Made by a program: the position numbers and the translations under genes
Assembly (NCBI GenBank): GCA_965197545.1
Contig: CBDANJ010000007.1
Location: forward strand, 1,426,001 to 1,490,000
Source: CATOSP01 sp965197545
Lineage (GTDB): Bacteria > Chloroflexota > Dehalococcoidia > Lucifugimonadales > UBA3495
DNA: 64,000 bases
Reading direction: 5' to 3'
Notes under the pieces: model-generated
The model's input: the letters and a program-made list of their open reading frames with translations, nothing else
Told to the model about the DNA's origin: nothing
Databases searched by the model: none
Shown: in pieces, positions 17,115 through 25,649 of the stretch
Layout of the letters: each line of letters opens with the position of its first letter
Position numbering within the stretch: position 1 is the first letter of the stretch

Positions 17115-17568
17115 CAAGTATCGGAATTGCGGATATTGACAGGCGAATTCTATCAACGCAGACCCAGCACCGCAACCACTTTCCTCCCAGAGCAACTGTA
17201 CACACTTGAGGAAGGGAAAGCCCCACTTTCGCAAAAGGGGGATTGGGGGGATTTCTTCCGCTCCGGCTAGAGTCGCTAACGGGCGCGCTGCACATCTCCA
17301 ACCGTGGTGGTTTCCGGTTGGAATATCCGGGATGAGATGATCCCGGTCCTCGTAACTGCGTTAGCCGGAAAGAGAGAAATCCCCCTTTTCCGAAAGGGGG
17401 AGAATGGTCTTACGGGCGGACAATTAAAAGACCCTGTCCCAGATGGGGCCGCCAGAGCCCGAAACCCTGATATGGCAACATCATGGAACCGAAAGTAGGC
17501 CCCGGAACCGAAAATAGGCCCCGCGGTCACGAACCATGCGGGGCCTATTGGCTTAAAGGGCTGTGGCT
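17115..17568. other. Intergenic region with CCCCCTTT-type repeats
   Basis: No gene is supported here. Two related repeats in opposite orientation are seen at 17220-17260 ('CTTTCGCAAAAGGGGGATT') and 17375-17405 ('AATCCCCCTTTTCCGAAAGG'), plus the terminator at 17513-17549. I looked for an FMN riboswitch upstream of ribD and did not find its conserved helices. Confidence 0.55.
17513..17549. terminator. Terminator after the SIMPL gene
   Basis: AATAGGCCCCGC and GCGGGGCCTATT form a perfect 12-bp stem around a 13-base loop, about 20 bases downstream of the minus-strand stop at 17569. Confidence 0.8.
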
Positions 17569-18666
17569 TTAATTGCCATCGATTGCAAACAATGCTTGAA
17601 CTGTGGCGCTAACCTCCAGAGAACCAGCGGAAACCAGGGTCATCGTGGCGGACTTCTCCATTGCGAGGCCCACCCCGTAGAACAATGGAGACCCAGGCTG
17701 CCCCCCTGACCCCTCGCTGATGTGGAGCAGGCCGCCAAGTCCCACTCCAGCCGCCCCGGCCATATCTTCCGCCTTGGCGATGGCGTCTTCGATGGCGGCG
17801 GTCAACGCCTGGTCTTCCAGCTCGGAGGGGTCGTCGAGGGAGAAGTTGATGCCGTTGAACCTGATGGTGTCTCCGCCGGCCTCTGTTACTTCGTCAATCA
17901 CCTCGCCGACGGCATCCAGGTCGCGCAGTTTCACCTCAAGGCTGTTGCCGACTTCGTATCCAGTGATGATGCGTTCCCGGTCGGTAAAACAGCCTTCTTG
18001 CACTACCATCCCGGTCCCGCCTCCCGGCGGCAAGAGTGGGGCGGGCGTGGCTGTTGGGGAGGGACGCTGGCTGGAGACGCCCGTTTCCTTACCTTCAGGG
18101 CACCTGGTTACCTCGCGGGACGTATACCTGGGGTTGATGCGGAAGTGTTTGGTCTGGATGTCGGCCTCGGGAATGCCGCGGGCTTCCAGCGCCGTCCGGA
18201 CCTCGGCCATGGCGGTGTTGGCCTCATCACGGGCATTGGCGACGGTGCTGGCGAAAGACTCAACTCCCAGACTGAGGACGGCCACGTCAGGGGCGGCGGA
18301 CACTTCGCCAAAACCCCTGACCAGGATCCCGGTTCCGTCACCGTTACCCATTAGGACCATTGCGTTGCCAGTCCCAGCGATGGCCGTCGCAGGCTCAGTC
18401 AATCTTGCCATCAGAGCCGAGGTGGGCTGTTGGGTCATAGTCGTGGAGCGAGCGTCCACAGGTATTTCCGCGGCGGATACCGTGCCAAAACGGTTAGAAC
18501 CCTGTGACTGTTGCGCGGTAGTGGTCTCAGCTGCGGCGGCGTCAACTGGTTTGAGGTCAGGCGAGGTACTGGAAGCGGCCTGTTCTGCGCTACACGCCAT
18601 TGCCAGGGCCATAAAGGCCCCGAGGACTGATACGAGAAATATCCCCTTGAGATTCATCAGCGTCAC
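17569..18666 (-). CDS. SIMPL domain (DUF541) probable lipoprotein
   Basis: A 365-residue exported protein. The N-terminus 'LVSVLGAFMALAMAC' is a signal peptide with a cysteine at a lipobox-like site (C25), although alanine rather than leucine at -3 makes it atypical. After a Thr/Ser-rich linker, the SIMPL/DUF541 domain starts near residue 110 ('GNGDGTGILVRGFGEVSAAP', then 'VAVLSLGVESFASTVANARD') and ends 'SAGSLEVSATVQALFAID'. The family lies at the cell envelope; its molecular role is uncertain. It follows the anti-sigma gene by 41 bases and may belong to the regulon or operon of that ECF factor. Confidence 0.85.
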   Translation of the reverse strand: MTLMNLKGIFLVSVLGAFMALAMACSAEQAASSTSPDLKPVDAAAAETTTAQQSQGSNRFGTVSAAEIPVDARSTTMTQQPTSALMARLTEPATAIAGTGNAMVLMGNGDGTGILVRGFGEVSAAPDVAVLSLGVESFASTVANARDEANTAMAEVRTALEARGIPEADIQTKHFRINPRYTSREVTRCPEGKETGVSSQRPSPTATPAPLLPPGGGTGMVVQEGCFTDRERIITGYEVGNSLEVKLRDLDAVGEVIDEVTEAGGDTIRFNGINFSLDDPSELEDQALTAAIEDAIAKAEDMAGAAGVGLGGLLHISEGSGGQPGSPLFYGVGLAMEKSATMTLVSAGSLEVSATVQALFAIDGN

Positions 18667-18707
18667 TTGCTCCTCACGTAATTAGACCAGGGTTATTGTA
18701 ATTGCCG

Positions 18708-19994
18708 TCAGAATCCTGGTGTGGACCTGGAAGCCTTCCATCTGACCAGGAAGACAGCCAGGAAAACCAGCGCCAGCCCAGCCGCGGCCCATTCCAGGAT
18801 ACGCCATACCCTGTTGGTCCGAGGACGTTCCCGCGATGTTGCGCTCTGCACCTGTGTATCACGCTGTTGTGAATGGTCGAAAGTCTGATCGAGATCCGCC
18901 GTTGGAGTTGGCGCGGGGGCTTGGGTGGGGACGGGCGTAGGCCGCGTAGCAGTTGGGGTGTGCTCCGGAGTGGGAGGCGGGTCCGTCGGAGTTGGCGATA
19001 GAGTGTTTGTGGGCGCCGGTAGGACAGGCGTCCAGGTTGGCTTCGGGACAACGGTGGTTTGGCGGGCCGCCGCAGTCGCACCCACTGGCTCCCGGCTCTG
19101 GGCTCTCGTTTTTTTGACCTCCTTGGCGACCGTAATTTCGTCACCTCCATGAGCTTCGGGCCGGGACGACACGACAGTAGGGGTGGGTTCAGGCACGGCC
19201 ATTGCCGCTGGCTGAGGTGTATACGGTGCGGGCATGGCCTCGGCTGCCATGGCGGGAGATTTGGCTTGGGCCGCCTGAGGGGCGGCGGTTGGGCTGAGTG
19301 TGGTGGCGGACTCCCTTACGATTTCGCGCTCCGGCACGGGCTGGGGGGGTGGAGTCTGGGTAGAATCGGCTGAAGCTAAAGGCGCAGCCTCCGGTTGGTC
19401 CGCTGTAACCGCCGCTCCCTCTCCTCCTTCTCCGACCAACAACCCGGAAGGACCTCCAGTTGGCATAGGCTGGACGTCCGGCTGTCCGGGGGCGATTGTG
19501 GCGGGAGGCGCCATGCCTGCGGCGGTCGCCGCGCTTTCCTTCTCGGCAGTCACGACGAGCTCACGGACGCCTTGGAAAGACTCCTCGACTGCCGCTGATT
19601 CAACTGAAGTCTGTTCCACCCGCGCATATCCCGGAGACAGCAAGCCGATCACGTCCGCCGAGACCAACACGGCCAGCACCAGGGCCGCCATTGCCGCCGC
19701 ACCGGCATACACCCATTGGGGAATCAGGGAAACCGGCGACCGGTGTCCGAGCCCCCGCTCCGTCCGCACGTGCGGCGGCGCGTCAAGCACGAAACTCCGC
19801 CTGGGTACGGGGTCTTCGATTGAACGCAAAATCCCAACCGTTGACCGCAGGCTATCGAGTTCCTCCTGGCACTCGGCACATTCCAGCACCCGCCGCTCCA
19901 CTATGGCGGCGGCGGCGCCCGTCAGCCTGCCGTCCAAAAACTCGGACAGGGTTTCCGGTTTTATGTGGCTGTGGTTTCGCCTGAGAATCCGCAT
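18708..19994 (-). CDS. Anti-sigma factor, zf-HC2 type, with two membrane segments
   Basis: A 428-residue membrane protein downstream of an ECF sigma factor. Residues about 10-60 form an anti-sigma zinc-finger-like domain ('LSEFLDGRLTGAAAAIVERR' then CAEC), but the histidine of the usual HxxxCxxC motif is replaced by arginine. A first transmembrane helix is at about 95-117 ('VYAGAAAMAALVLAVLVSAD'), a long Pro/Thr/Ala-rich extracytoplasmic stalk follows (about 165-385), and a second helix is near the C-terminus ('WAAAGLALVFLAVFLVRW'). It probably holds the sigma factor at the membrane until an envelope signal arrives. Confidence 0.85.
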   Translation of the reverse strand: MRILRRNHSHIKPETLSEFLDGRLTGAAAAIVERRVLECAECQEELDSLRSTVGILRSIEDPVPRRSFVLDAPPHVRTERGLGHRSPVSLIPQWVYAGAAAMAALVLAVLVSADVIGLLSPGYARVEQTSVESAAVEESFQGVRELVVTAEKESAATAAGMAPPATIAPGQPDVQPMPTGGPSGLLVGEGGEGAAVTADQPEAAPLASADSTQTPPPQPVPEREIVRESATTLSPTAAPQAAQAKSPAMAAEAMPAPYTPQPAAMAVPEPTPTVVSSRPEAHGGDEITVAKEVKKTRAQSREPVGATAAARQTTVVPKPTWTPVLPAPTNTLSPTPTDPPPTPEHTPTATRPTPVPTQAPAPTPTADLDQTFDHSQQRDTQVQSATSRERPRTNRVWRILEWAAAGLALVFLAVFLVRWKASRSTPGF

Positions 19995-20001
19995 AATCCT
20001 A

Positions 20002-20631
20002 TTAGTCCTGACGGTAGCGGGAGGGCAAAAGTTCCCCGTTGGCGCGCAAATAGTCGCGCAGGCGGGCTCTGCCCCGGCTGAGCCGCGATTTCACCGTTCC
20101 CAGGGAACAGCCCATGACTCCGGAGGCTTCCTCGTATGCCAGACCCTGGACGTCGATGAGTATCACTGTTAGCCGTTGGTCTTCGGGGAGGCTTCCGAGG
20201 CCAGACTCGATGGCGCGGTTTAGCTCTCGCCGTTGGGCGTAGTCTTCCGGGGACTCTTCAGGTGAGGGGAAATCAACCGCGGAGAGGCCGGAGTCGGGGT
20301 AGTTGGGGTCTGAGCGGATGGGGTCTAGGGGCACTGTGGGACGCACGCGCTGGGAACGCAGCATGTCACGGCAGGTGTTGGTTACGATTCGCATGGTCCA
20401 GGCCTGGAGGTTCTCACCCCGGAACTGGTGGAATGACCGATAACCCGACGTGAACGCCTCTTGGACGGCGTCTTCGGCGAGAGCCCAATCGCCTAGAATC
20501 CTTCGGGCCAGATTGTAGGCCGGGGTTTGAAACGCCTCAATAATGCAGTTGTAACAGTGGGCCGTACCCGCCCGGTCCTGTAGAGGTAGCCTCGTGTGGT
20601 TGACGCACGGGCCATCTTGCGGGAGGCTCAC
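20002..20631 (-). CDS. ECF-family RNA polymerase sigma factor
   Basis: A 209-residue group 4 sigma-70 protein. Region 2 is 'AYNLARRILGDWALAEDAVQ' followed by 'TMRIVTNTCRDMLRSQ'; region 4 is 'SLPEDQRLTVILIDVQGLAY' with the HTH 'CSLGTVKSRLSRGRARLRDY'. The middle linker is longer than usual, about 45 residues. It lies seven bases upstream of the anti-sigma gene, the standard autoregulated pair. The first 30 residues, including CYNC, are not conserved and the start could be later. Confidence 0.92.
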   Translation of the reverse strand: MSLPQDGPCVNHTRLPLQDRAGTAHCYNCIIEAFQTPAYNLARRILGDWALAEDAVQEAFTSGYRSFHQFRGENLQAWTMRIVTNTCRDMLRSQRVRPTVPLDPIRSDPNYPDSGLSAVDFPSPEESPEDYAQRRELNRAIESGLGSLPEDQRLTVILIDVQGLAYEEASGVMGCSLGTVKSRLSRGRARLRDYLRANGELLPSRYRQD

Positions 20632-20734
20632 GGTCCTCTACTATCCGAGGGAGGACTTCCGGCTCTGCCACAGCCATCGCAGGTCCCTTGCCCGGGCGCT
20701 TCCCCCTTTACAGTTGACATAACGGGACAGTGAG

Positions 20735-21082
20735 TCAACCCTGGAAGGACACCGAGCCGTTGAGCAAGGCGCGGGCCATGACTAACTTATGGATTTCGGA
20801 GGTCCCGCCGCCTATGCGGGCGTGGCGGAGCAACAGGTACCAGTGGGCGATCGGCATGTCCAGGGTTTCCCCCAACCCGCCAAACACTTGCATGATTTTG
20901 TCGATGCTGCGCCAACCCCATTCACCCGCACAGTATTTGATCATCGACGCTTCTACGCGGACGTCTTCACCGGCGTCGGCACGGGCCGCGGTCTCCCGGG
21001 TGAGGGCACGGAGGTTCATGATGTCGATGTATACGTCGGTCAGCATCCATTGGATGGCCTGGCTGCATGGTAAATACTCCAT
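20735..21082 (-). pseudogene. Acyl-CoA dehydrogenase, C-terminal fragment
   Basis: This 115-residue frame matches only the last third of an acyl-CoA dehydrogenase: 'AIQWMLTDVYIDIMNLRALT', then 'KIMQVFGGLGETLDMPIAHW' and 'RHARIGGGTSEIHKLVMARA'. The FAD-binding and substrate domains (about 260 residues) are missing, and the sequence upstream is repeat-rich non-coding DNA without the missing part. It looks like a deletion remnant rather than a gene. Confidence 0.85.
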
Positions 21083-21148
21083 AGGGGGTCAGGTTGGGCG
21101 GGGAATATTCTATAACGGCGGGGAAACGAATGCGAGCGAATGCGAGCG

Positions 21149-21332
21149 AGCTCCCGGGCCTTTTCATTCTCCCGTGGGGAGAGGGCTGAGGTGAGGGACA
21201 ACTCTCCCTGCAATGGTAGTAGCTGCGGCAAGTCAGTTTGCGTGGAAACTCCCTCACCCTGACCCTCTCCCAGAGGAAGAGGGGACACCTTTCTGAAAAT
21301 GAAAAGGCCCTGGAGCGAGCTCCCGGGGTAAT
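21149..21332. repeat. MITE-like inverted repeat unit with 'CCCTCACCCT' arms
   Basis: The left arm runs GCGAGCTCCCGGGCCTTTTC, ATT, GGGGAGAGGG and GGTGAGGGA. The right arm has the same blocks in reverse complement (TCCCTCACCCTGACCCTCTC, then AATGAAAAGGCCC and GCGAGCTCCCGGG). The unit is about 180 bp. Arms of this kind are a common dispersed non-coding repeat. Confidence 0.65.
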
Positions 21333-21425
21333 CGCATGATGGCGGGCGCCAACGTGACTCCGGCCAAGGGGTGTGGAGAGTTCGCCAACTGCCGTGTCGG
21401 TTGGTGGAGCCCTCGGATCCGGGCT

Positions 21426-21452
21426 ATGGATTCCCGCTTTCGCGAGAATGAC
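21426..21452. repeat. Dispersed hairpin repeat, third site
   Basis: 'GGATTCCCGCTTTCGCGAGA' followed by ATGAC is a slightly degenerate copy of the hairpin found at 12784-12810. Confidence 0.6.
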
Positions 21453-21648
21453 GGGAAGGCGGGGGAACGAGGGGGGTGCGGGTATGACGGGTGGAGGGGG
21501 ACTGCGGAATGGTAGACGACGGGATGGTAGACGACGATTTATGCAATCGAAAGGCCCTGGACTTGCCGTCTTTAGAAGTCCGCCGTGTGGGTTTCCCATG
21601 ATAGAATATAGCCCGATTCCGGGCCTCCGCATTCCAGGAGGGGAGCAG

Positions 21649-23010
21649 ATGCAACTGCGGGATTTGCCCAGCGTGGACAGGGTGATGGCCAGCGACCGAG
21701 TGGCGGCGCTGGTGGAAACCTACTCCCGCGATTGGGTGGTCGAAGTGGTAAGGGAGCAATTGGACCACGCCCGCCAAAAGGTGCGGCAAGGTGGGACTGC
21801 TCCCGCGACGGGCGAGTTGGCAGACGACGTGTGCCGGCAGATCGCTGATATGAACCGAATATCCCCGCGCCGCGTCATCAACGCCACCGGGGTGGTGATC
21901 CATACCAACCTCGGACGCGCTCCGCTGAGCATGGACGCCATTGTAGCGATGACGCAGGCGTCGCAGGGTTACTCGGACCTGGAGTTGGACCTGGATACGG
22001 GACGCAGGGGGTCCAGGCAAGCGCACCTCCAATCGTTGCTGCGCCGTCTGACCGGGGCCGAGGCTGCGCTGGCGGTCAACAACAACGCATCCGCGGTGAT
22101 GTTGGGGCTTTCCGCGCTGGCATCCGGAAAGGACGTAATTGTCCCCCGAGGCGAAGCTGTGGAGATTGGCGGGGGCTTTCGAGTTCCCGACGTGTTGGAG
22201 CAGAGCGGGGCGAGACTGGTCGATGTGGGCACAACCAACCGGACCTACGTGCGGGACTACGAAAACGCGGTGACGGAGAACACTGGGGCCTTTCTGAAGG
22301 TCCACGCCAGCAACTTCAGGGTCGAAGGATTCACCGCCACGGTTGAACCGGGAGAGCTTGTGGCGCTGGGTGATCGCCTGGGAGTCCCGGTGCTCCATGA
22401 CGTGGGAAGCGGCGCGCTCCTGCCCACCGAACTCTATGGTTTGGCCCATGAACCGACTCCGCAGGAGAGCGTGGCCGCTGGAATGGGGTTGGTGTTCTTC
22501 TCCGGTGACAAATTGCTGGGCGGCCCCCAGGCCGGAATCGTGGTGGGGAAGGCCGGACTGGTGCAACGGCTGGAACGGCACCCCTTGGCGCGGGCGATGC
22601 GCATCGACAAGCTGAGCATGACCGCGCTTACGGCCACTCTGCTCCATTACCTGCGAGGAGAGGCGGTGGAAAAGATTCCGGTCTGGCGCATGATTTCCGC
22701 CCCGGAGAACGTGGTAAGGGAGCGGGCCGAGCGGTGGCGTTCGGCAGTCCGCTGCGGCGAGGTCGTCCCCAGCCGGTCGGCTATCGGTGGCGGTAGTCTC
22801 CCGGGGGAAACCCTCCCTACTTGGGCTCTGGCTATCAGGCCAGAGGAAGGTTTGGGGGGCGTCGAGTCCCTAACCGCCCGTCTGCGGGAGGGAACTCCGC
22901 CAGTCATGACGCGCATCGAAGGGGACCGGGCGCTACTGGATCCGCGCACCGTTTTGCCCGAAGAAGAAGGGGGCCTGTTGCGGGTGCTTGGCGCAGTATT
23001 GCCGGGGTAG
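21649..23010 (+). CDS. selA: L-seryl-tRNA(Sec) selenium transferase
   Basis: A 453-residue PLP enzyme that converts seryl-tRNA(Sec) to selenocysteinyl-tRNA(Sec) using selenophosphate. It carries the SelA N-terminal domain ('LRDLPSVDRVMAS'), 'NATGVVIHTNLGRAPLS', and the PLP lysine K288 in 'FFSGDKLLGGPQAGIVVGK'. The ATG at 21649 follows AGGAGGGGAG and matches the family N-terminus; the frame opens much further upstream without similarity. selB, selC and selD are not in the window. A SelA-like paralogue with another role is possible but the sequence looks canonical. Confidence 0.9.
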   Translation: MQLRDLPSVDRVMASDRVAALVETYSRDWVVEVVREQLDHARQKVRQGGTAPATGELADDVCRQIADMNRISPRRVINATGVVIHTNLGRAPLSMDAIVAMTQASQGYSDLELDLDTGRRGSRQAHLQSLLRRLTGAEAALAVNNNASAVMLGLSALASGKDVIVPRGEAVEIGGGFRVPDVLEQSGARLVDVGTTNRTYVRDYENAVTENTGAFLKVHASNFRVEGFTATVEPGELVALGDRLGVPVLHDVGSGALLPTELYGLAHEPTPQESVAAGMGLVFFSGDKLLGGPQAGIVVGKAGLVQRLERHPLARAMRIDKLSMTALTATLLHYLRGEAVEKIPVWRMISAPENVVRERAERWRSAVRCGEVVPSRSAIGGGSLPGETLPTWALAIRPEEGLGGVESLTARLREGTPPVMTRIEGDRALLDPRTVLPEEEGGLLRVLGAVLPG

Positions 23011-23090
23011 CGCCCTCAGCGATCTCTCACGGCGTGCTGTAGACATTAACCACCGAGACCAGAACCGCAGAAACCAGGCGAGATAGAAAT

Positions 23091-23855
23091 ATGACCGACT
23101 ATCTACTTGTGCACGGGGCAGGCCAGGGCGCATGGAGTTGGGGCCAAGTCTGGGGATACCTTACAGCCCCAGTCACTCACCCACCCAGGCTATATTATCC
23201 CCGTCCAGCCAACCGGGTCTACCTGATGGACCTGCCGGGCCACGGGGCTGACGCCGGCGGGGATACTGGAGACGTGCGGCTGGAGGAGTGTGTCCACGCT
23301 ATCACTCGGACAGTTGAACGGGAAGAGCTAACGGAGTTGGTCCTGGTCGCGCACGGGTTCTCGGCCAGCATGGTCATTCAGGCGGCGGAGCAACTGCCGC
23401 AGCCGCCGAAGAGGGTTGCGCTGATAGCGGGGATTATCCCGCCATTTGGACGGACGATGGCCAGTGTGATACCGGAACCGGCGAAGTTTGGGCTGCGTGT
23501 CAAGAAGTTGATGAGCAGGCTCACCGGGCGAGACCTGAAGCTGTCGAAGTCGATGATCAACAACCTGCTGTGCAATGGGATGGACCCCATGGAAGTGGTC
23601 CACGTGGTGGGGCGTTTTGGGGCTCTGCCGACGCGCGTTCTGAATACCAAGGTCTCTCTGAGCCAACCAGTGCGGCCCTATCCGGTGACCTACGTCGTGC
23701 TTACCGGGGACAAGTTCCTACCGCCATCCGTGCAGCGGCAGATGGCCCAACGGGTGCCTGGGGACAACGCCGAGGTGTCCGAAGTCGACTCATGCCACCA
23801 GGTGGTCCTTTACCGGCCCCGGGAGATCGCCGACTTGCTGCTGAGCTATGCTTGA
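23091..23855 (+). CDS. Alpha/beta-fold hydrolase
   Basis: A 254-residue hydrolase resembling plant-type methyl esterase/hydroxynitrile-lyase-like bacterial enzymes: 'YLLVHGAGQGAWSWGQVWGY' gives the oxyanion-hole HG motif near residue 8, and 'VLVAHGFSAS' gives the nucleophile elbow with S91 (G-F-S-A-S in place of GHSxG). The C-terminal 'VDSCHQVVLYRPREIADLLL' carries the catalytic histidine, and the acid is probably in 'LTGDKFLPP'. The substrate is unknown. It starts 80 bases after selA and ends at a strong hairpin. Confidence 0.8.
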   Translation: MTDYLLVHGAGQGAWSWGQVWGYLTAPVTHPPRLYYPRPANRVYLMDLPGHGADAGGDTGDVRLEECVHAITRTVEREELTELVLVAHGFSASMVIQAAEQLPQPPKRVALIAGIIPPFGRTMASVIPEPAKFGLRVKKLMSRLTGRDLKLSKSMINNLLCNGMDPMEVVHVVGRFGALPTRVLNTKVSLSQPVRPYPVTYVVLTGDKFLPPSVQRQMAQRVPGDNAEVSEVDSCHQVVLYRPREIADLLLSYA

Positions 23856-23881
23856 AGCGGACCTGTGATCCATGGCCTACG

Positions 23882-23921
23882 AAGAGTTCGAGGGGCCTCA
23901 TTTGAGACCCCTCGAACTCTT
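23882..23921. terminator. Bidirectional terminator between hydrolase gene and groL
   Basis: AAGAGTTCGAGGGG and CCCCTCGAACTCTT make a perfect 14-bp stem with a 12-base loop. It lies between the convergent hydrolase and groL stops. Confidence 0.9.
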
Positions 23922-23968
23922 TAACGGGTGTGGCCCATCCCGCGGGTGGGCGGGGTAGCGTCCGTTGG

Positions 23969-25582
23969 CTAGAATTCGTGGGTGTGGCCGGGGTGCATGT
24001 TCTCCGCGTGGCGCTCTTCGGAAATGAGGGACTGGGTGGTGAGGATCATGCCCGCGACGCTGGCGGCGTTCTCTAGGGCAACGCGGGCCACCTTGGCGGG
24101 ATCGATGATGCCCATGTCCATCATGTCGCCGTATGCGTCCCCCTTGGCGTCGTAGCCGTAGCTAACAGACTCGCTGCGCCTTACCTGGTCCAAGACCACG
24201 GCGCCCTCGCGGCCAGCGTTGCCCGCTATGGTCCGTATGGGCTCCTGAAGGGCGACGCGGAGGATGACCTTTGCCACCTCTTCATCCTGTGCGAGTTGGA
24301 GAGAGTCCAGTGCGCCGAGGGCGCGGACGTAGGCGACCCCGCCTCCGGGGACGATGCCTTCATCCACCGCAGCCCTGGTGGCTGACAGGGCGTCTTCGAC
24401 GCGGCCCTTCCGCTCCTTGAGTTCAGGCTCGGTGGCTCCGCCGACCTTGATGACGGCCACGCCGCCGGACAGCTTGGCCATTCGTTCCTGGAGCTTTTCC
24501 TTGTCGTATTCAGAGGTAGTTTCCTCGGCCTGTACCTGAATCTGGTCCACGCGGGCCTTGATCATATTCGTGTCCCCGGCGCCTTCGACGATAGTGGTCT
24601 TGTCCTTGGTCGACTCCACGCGCCTGGCCCGTCCGAGGTCCTCGGTGGAAGCTAGTTCGAGCTTCCGCCCCTGCTCTTCGGAGATCACCTGTGCACCGGT
24701 GAGGATGGCGATATCCTCCAGCATGGCCTTGCGGCGGTCGCCGAATCCCGGGGCCTTAACTGCCACGCAGTTGACCGTGCCGCGCATCTTGTTAACGACA
24801 AGCACGGCGAGGGCTTCGCTGTCCACGTCTTCGGCGATGATGACCAGGTTGCGCGACACCTGAAGGTTTCTCTCCAGGATGGGCACCAGGTCGGCGGCGG
24901 AGGATATCTTCTTGTCTGTGACAAGGATATAGGGGTTTTCGATAACGGCTTCCATGCGCTCGGGGTTGGTGACGAAGTAGGGGCTGACGTAGCCGCGGTC
25001 GAAGTTCATGCCGTCGACATACTCGGTCTCGGACTCGATGCCCTTGCTCTCCTCGACGGTGATGACGCCCTCCCTGCCGACGTGGTCCATGACCTCGGCA
25101 AGGGTTTCGCCAATCTCGGGATCATTGGCGGAAATCCCGGCCACCTGGGCCATCTGGTCGCGGTTGTCAACGGGGGTAGACAGCTTGGCAAGCTCGGCCA
25201 CGATGGCCCGGACGCTGCGGTCGATTCCTCTTTTAATGGCCATTGGGTCGGCTCCGGCGGCGACGTTTTTCATCCCTTCCCGGACCATGATCTGGGCAAG
25301 TATAGTCGCGGTGGTGGTGCCGTCACCGGCGATTTCGTTGGTCTTGCTGGCGGCTTCCTTGATCAACTGGGCGCCCATGTTCTCGAAAGACTCGTGAAGG
25401 TCCACTTCCTTGGCGATGGACACCCCGTCGTTGGTAACAATGGGAGCGCCCCACTTCCGCTCCAAGACCACGTTATGGCCTTTGGGCCCCAGGGTGACGC
25501 GGACGGCGTTGGCGACGATGTTGATTCCATGCATGAGTGCATGCCGGGCTTCCTCGTCGCGGACGATCTGTTTAGCAGGCAT
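23969..25582 (-). CDS. groL: Chaperonin GroEL (60 kDa)
   Basis: A 537-residue chaperonin subunit forming the double-ring folding chamber with GroES. Family blocks run the full length: 'LGPKGHNVVLERKWGAPIVT', 'AGDGTTTATILAQ' (nucleotide site), 'VEDALSATRAAVDEGIVPGG' and 'DPAKVARVALENAASVA'. The C-terminus is 'HAENMHPGHTHEF', histidine-rich in place of the flexible GGM repeats. It follows groS after a 67-base spacer that holds a dispersed hairpin repeat. GAGGTAGAGA-type sequence precedes the start. Confidence 0.97.
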   Translation of the reverse strand: MPAKQIVRDEEARHALMHGINIVANAVRVTLGPKGHNVVLERKWGAPIVTNDGVSIAKEVDLHESFENMGAQLIKEAASKTNEIAGDGTTTATILAQIMVREGMKNVAAGADPMAIKRGIDRSVRAIVAELAKLSTPVDNRDQMAQVAGISANDPEIGETLAEVMDHVGREGVITVEESKGIESETEYVDGMNFDRGYVSPYFVTNPERMEAVIENPYILVTDKKISSAADLVPILERNLQVSRNLVIIAEDVDSEALAVLVVNKMRGTVNCVAVKAPGFGDRRKAMLEDIAILTGAQVISEEQGRKLELASTEDLGRARRVESTKDKTTIVEGAGDTNMIKARVDQIQVQAEETTSEYDKEKLQERMAKLSGGVAVIKVGGATEPELKERKGRVEDALSATRAAVDEGIVPGGGVAYVRALGALDSLQLAQDEEVAKVILRVALQEPIRTIAGNAGREGAVVLDQVRRSESVSYGYDAKGDAYGDMMDMGIIDPAKVARVALENAASVAGMILTTQSLISEERHAENMHPGHTHEF

Positions 25583-25604
25583 GGTGTCTCTACCTCCTTT
25601 TGTT

Positions 25605-25647
25605 TAGTGGCCGGTGGTTAGTGGATAGTGACCGACTACTGGCCACT
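25605..25647. repeat. 'TAGTGGCC' hairpin repeat between groS and groL
   Basis: AGTGGCC and GGCCACT close a loop containing further GTGG/TAGTG units. A related sequence stands between lutA and lutB at 60623-60673. Confidence 0.6.
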
Positions 25648-25649
25648 CG

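Larger units (their letters stand above)
21083..21648. other. Repeat-rich intergenic region upstream of selA
   Basis: These 566 bases hold no gene I can support. They contain an inverted-repeat unit at about 21149-21330, a hairpin repeat at 21426-21452 and a short direct repeat of GATGGTAGACGACG around 21510-21540. The frame of selA runs open through part of it, but the selA ribosome binding site and family N-terminus lie at the end. Confidence 0.6.

Noticed and set aside
17235..17568. FMN riboswitch upstream of ribD
   Set aside because: None of the conserved RFN helices could be matched on the minus strand; the palindromes here belong to dispersed repeats.
21373..21648. N-terminal extension of SelA by 92 residues
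   Set aside because: The frame is open but runs through repeats and has no SelA similarity; the ATG at 21649 has a strong ribosome binding site and the family N-terminus.
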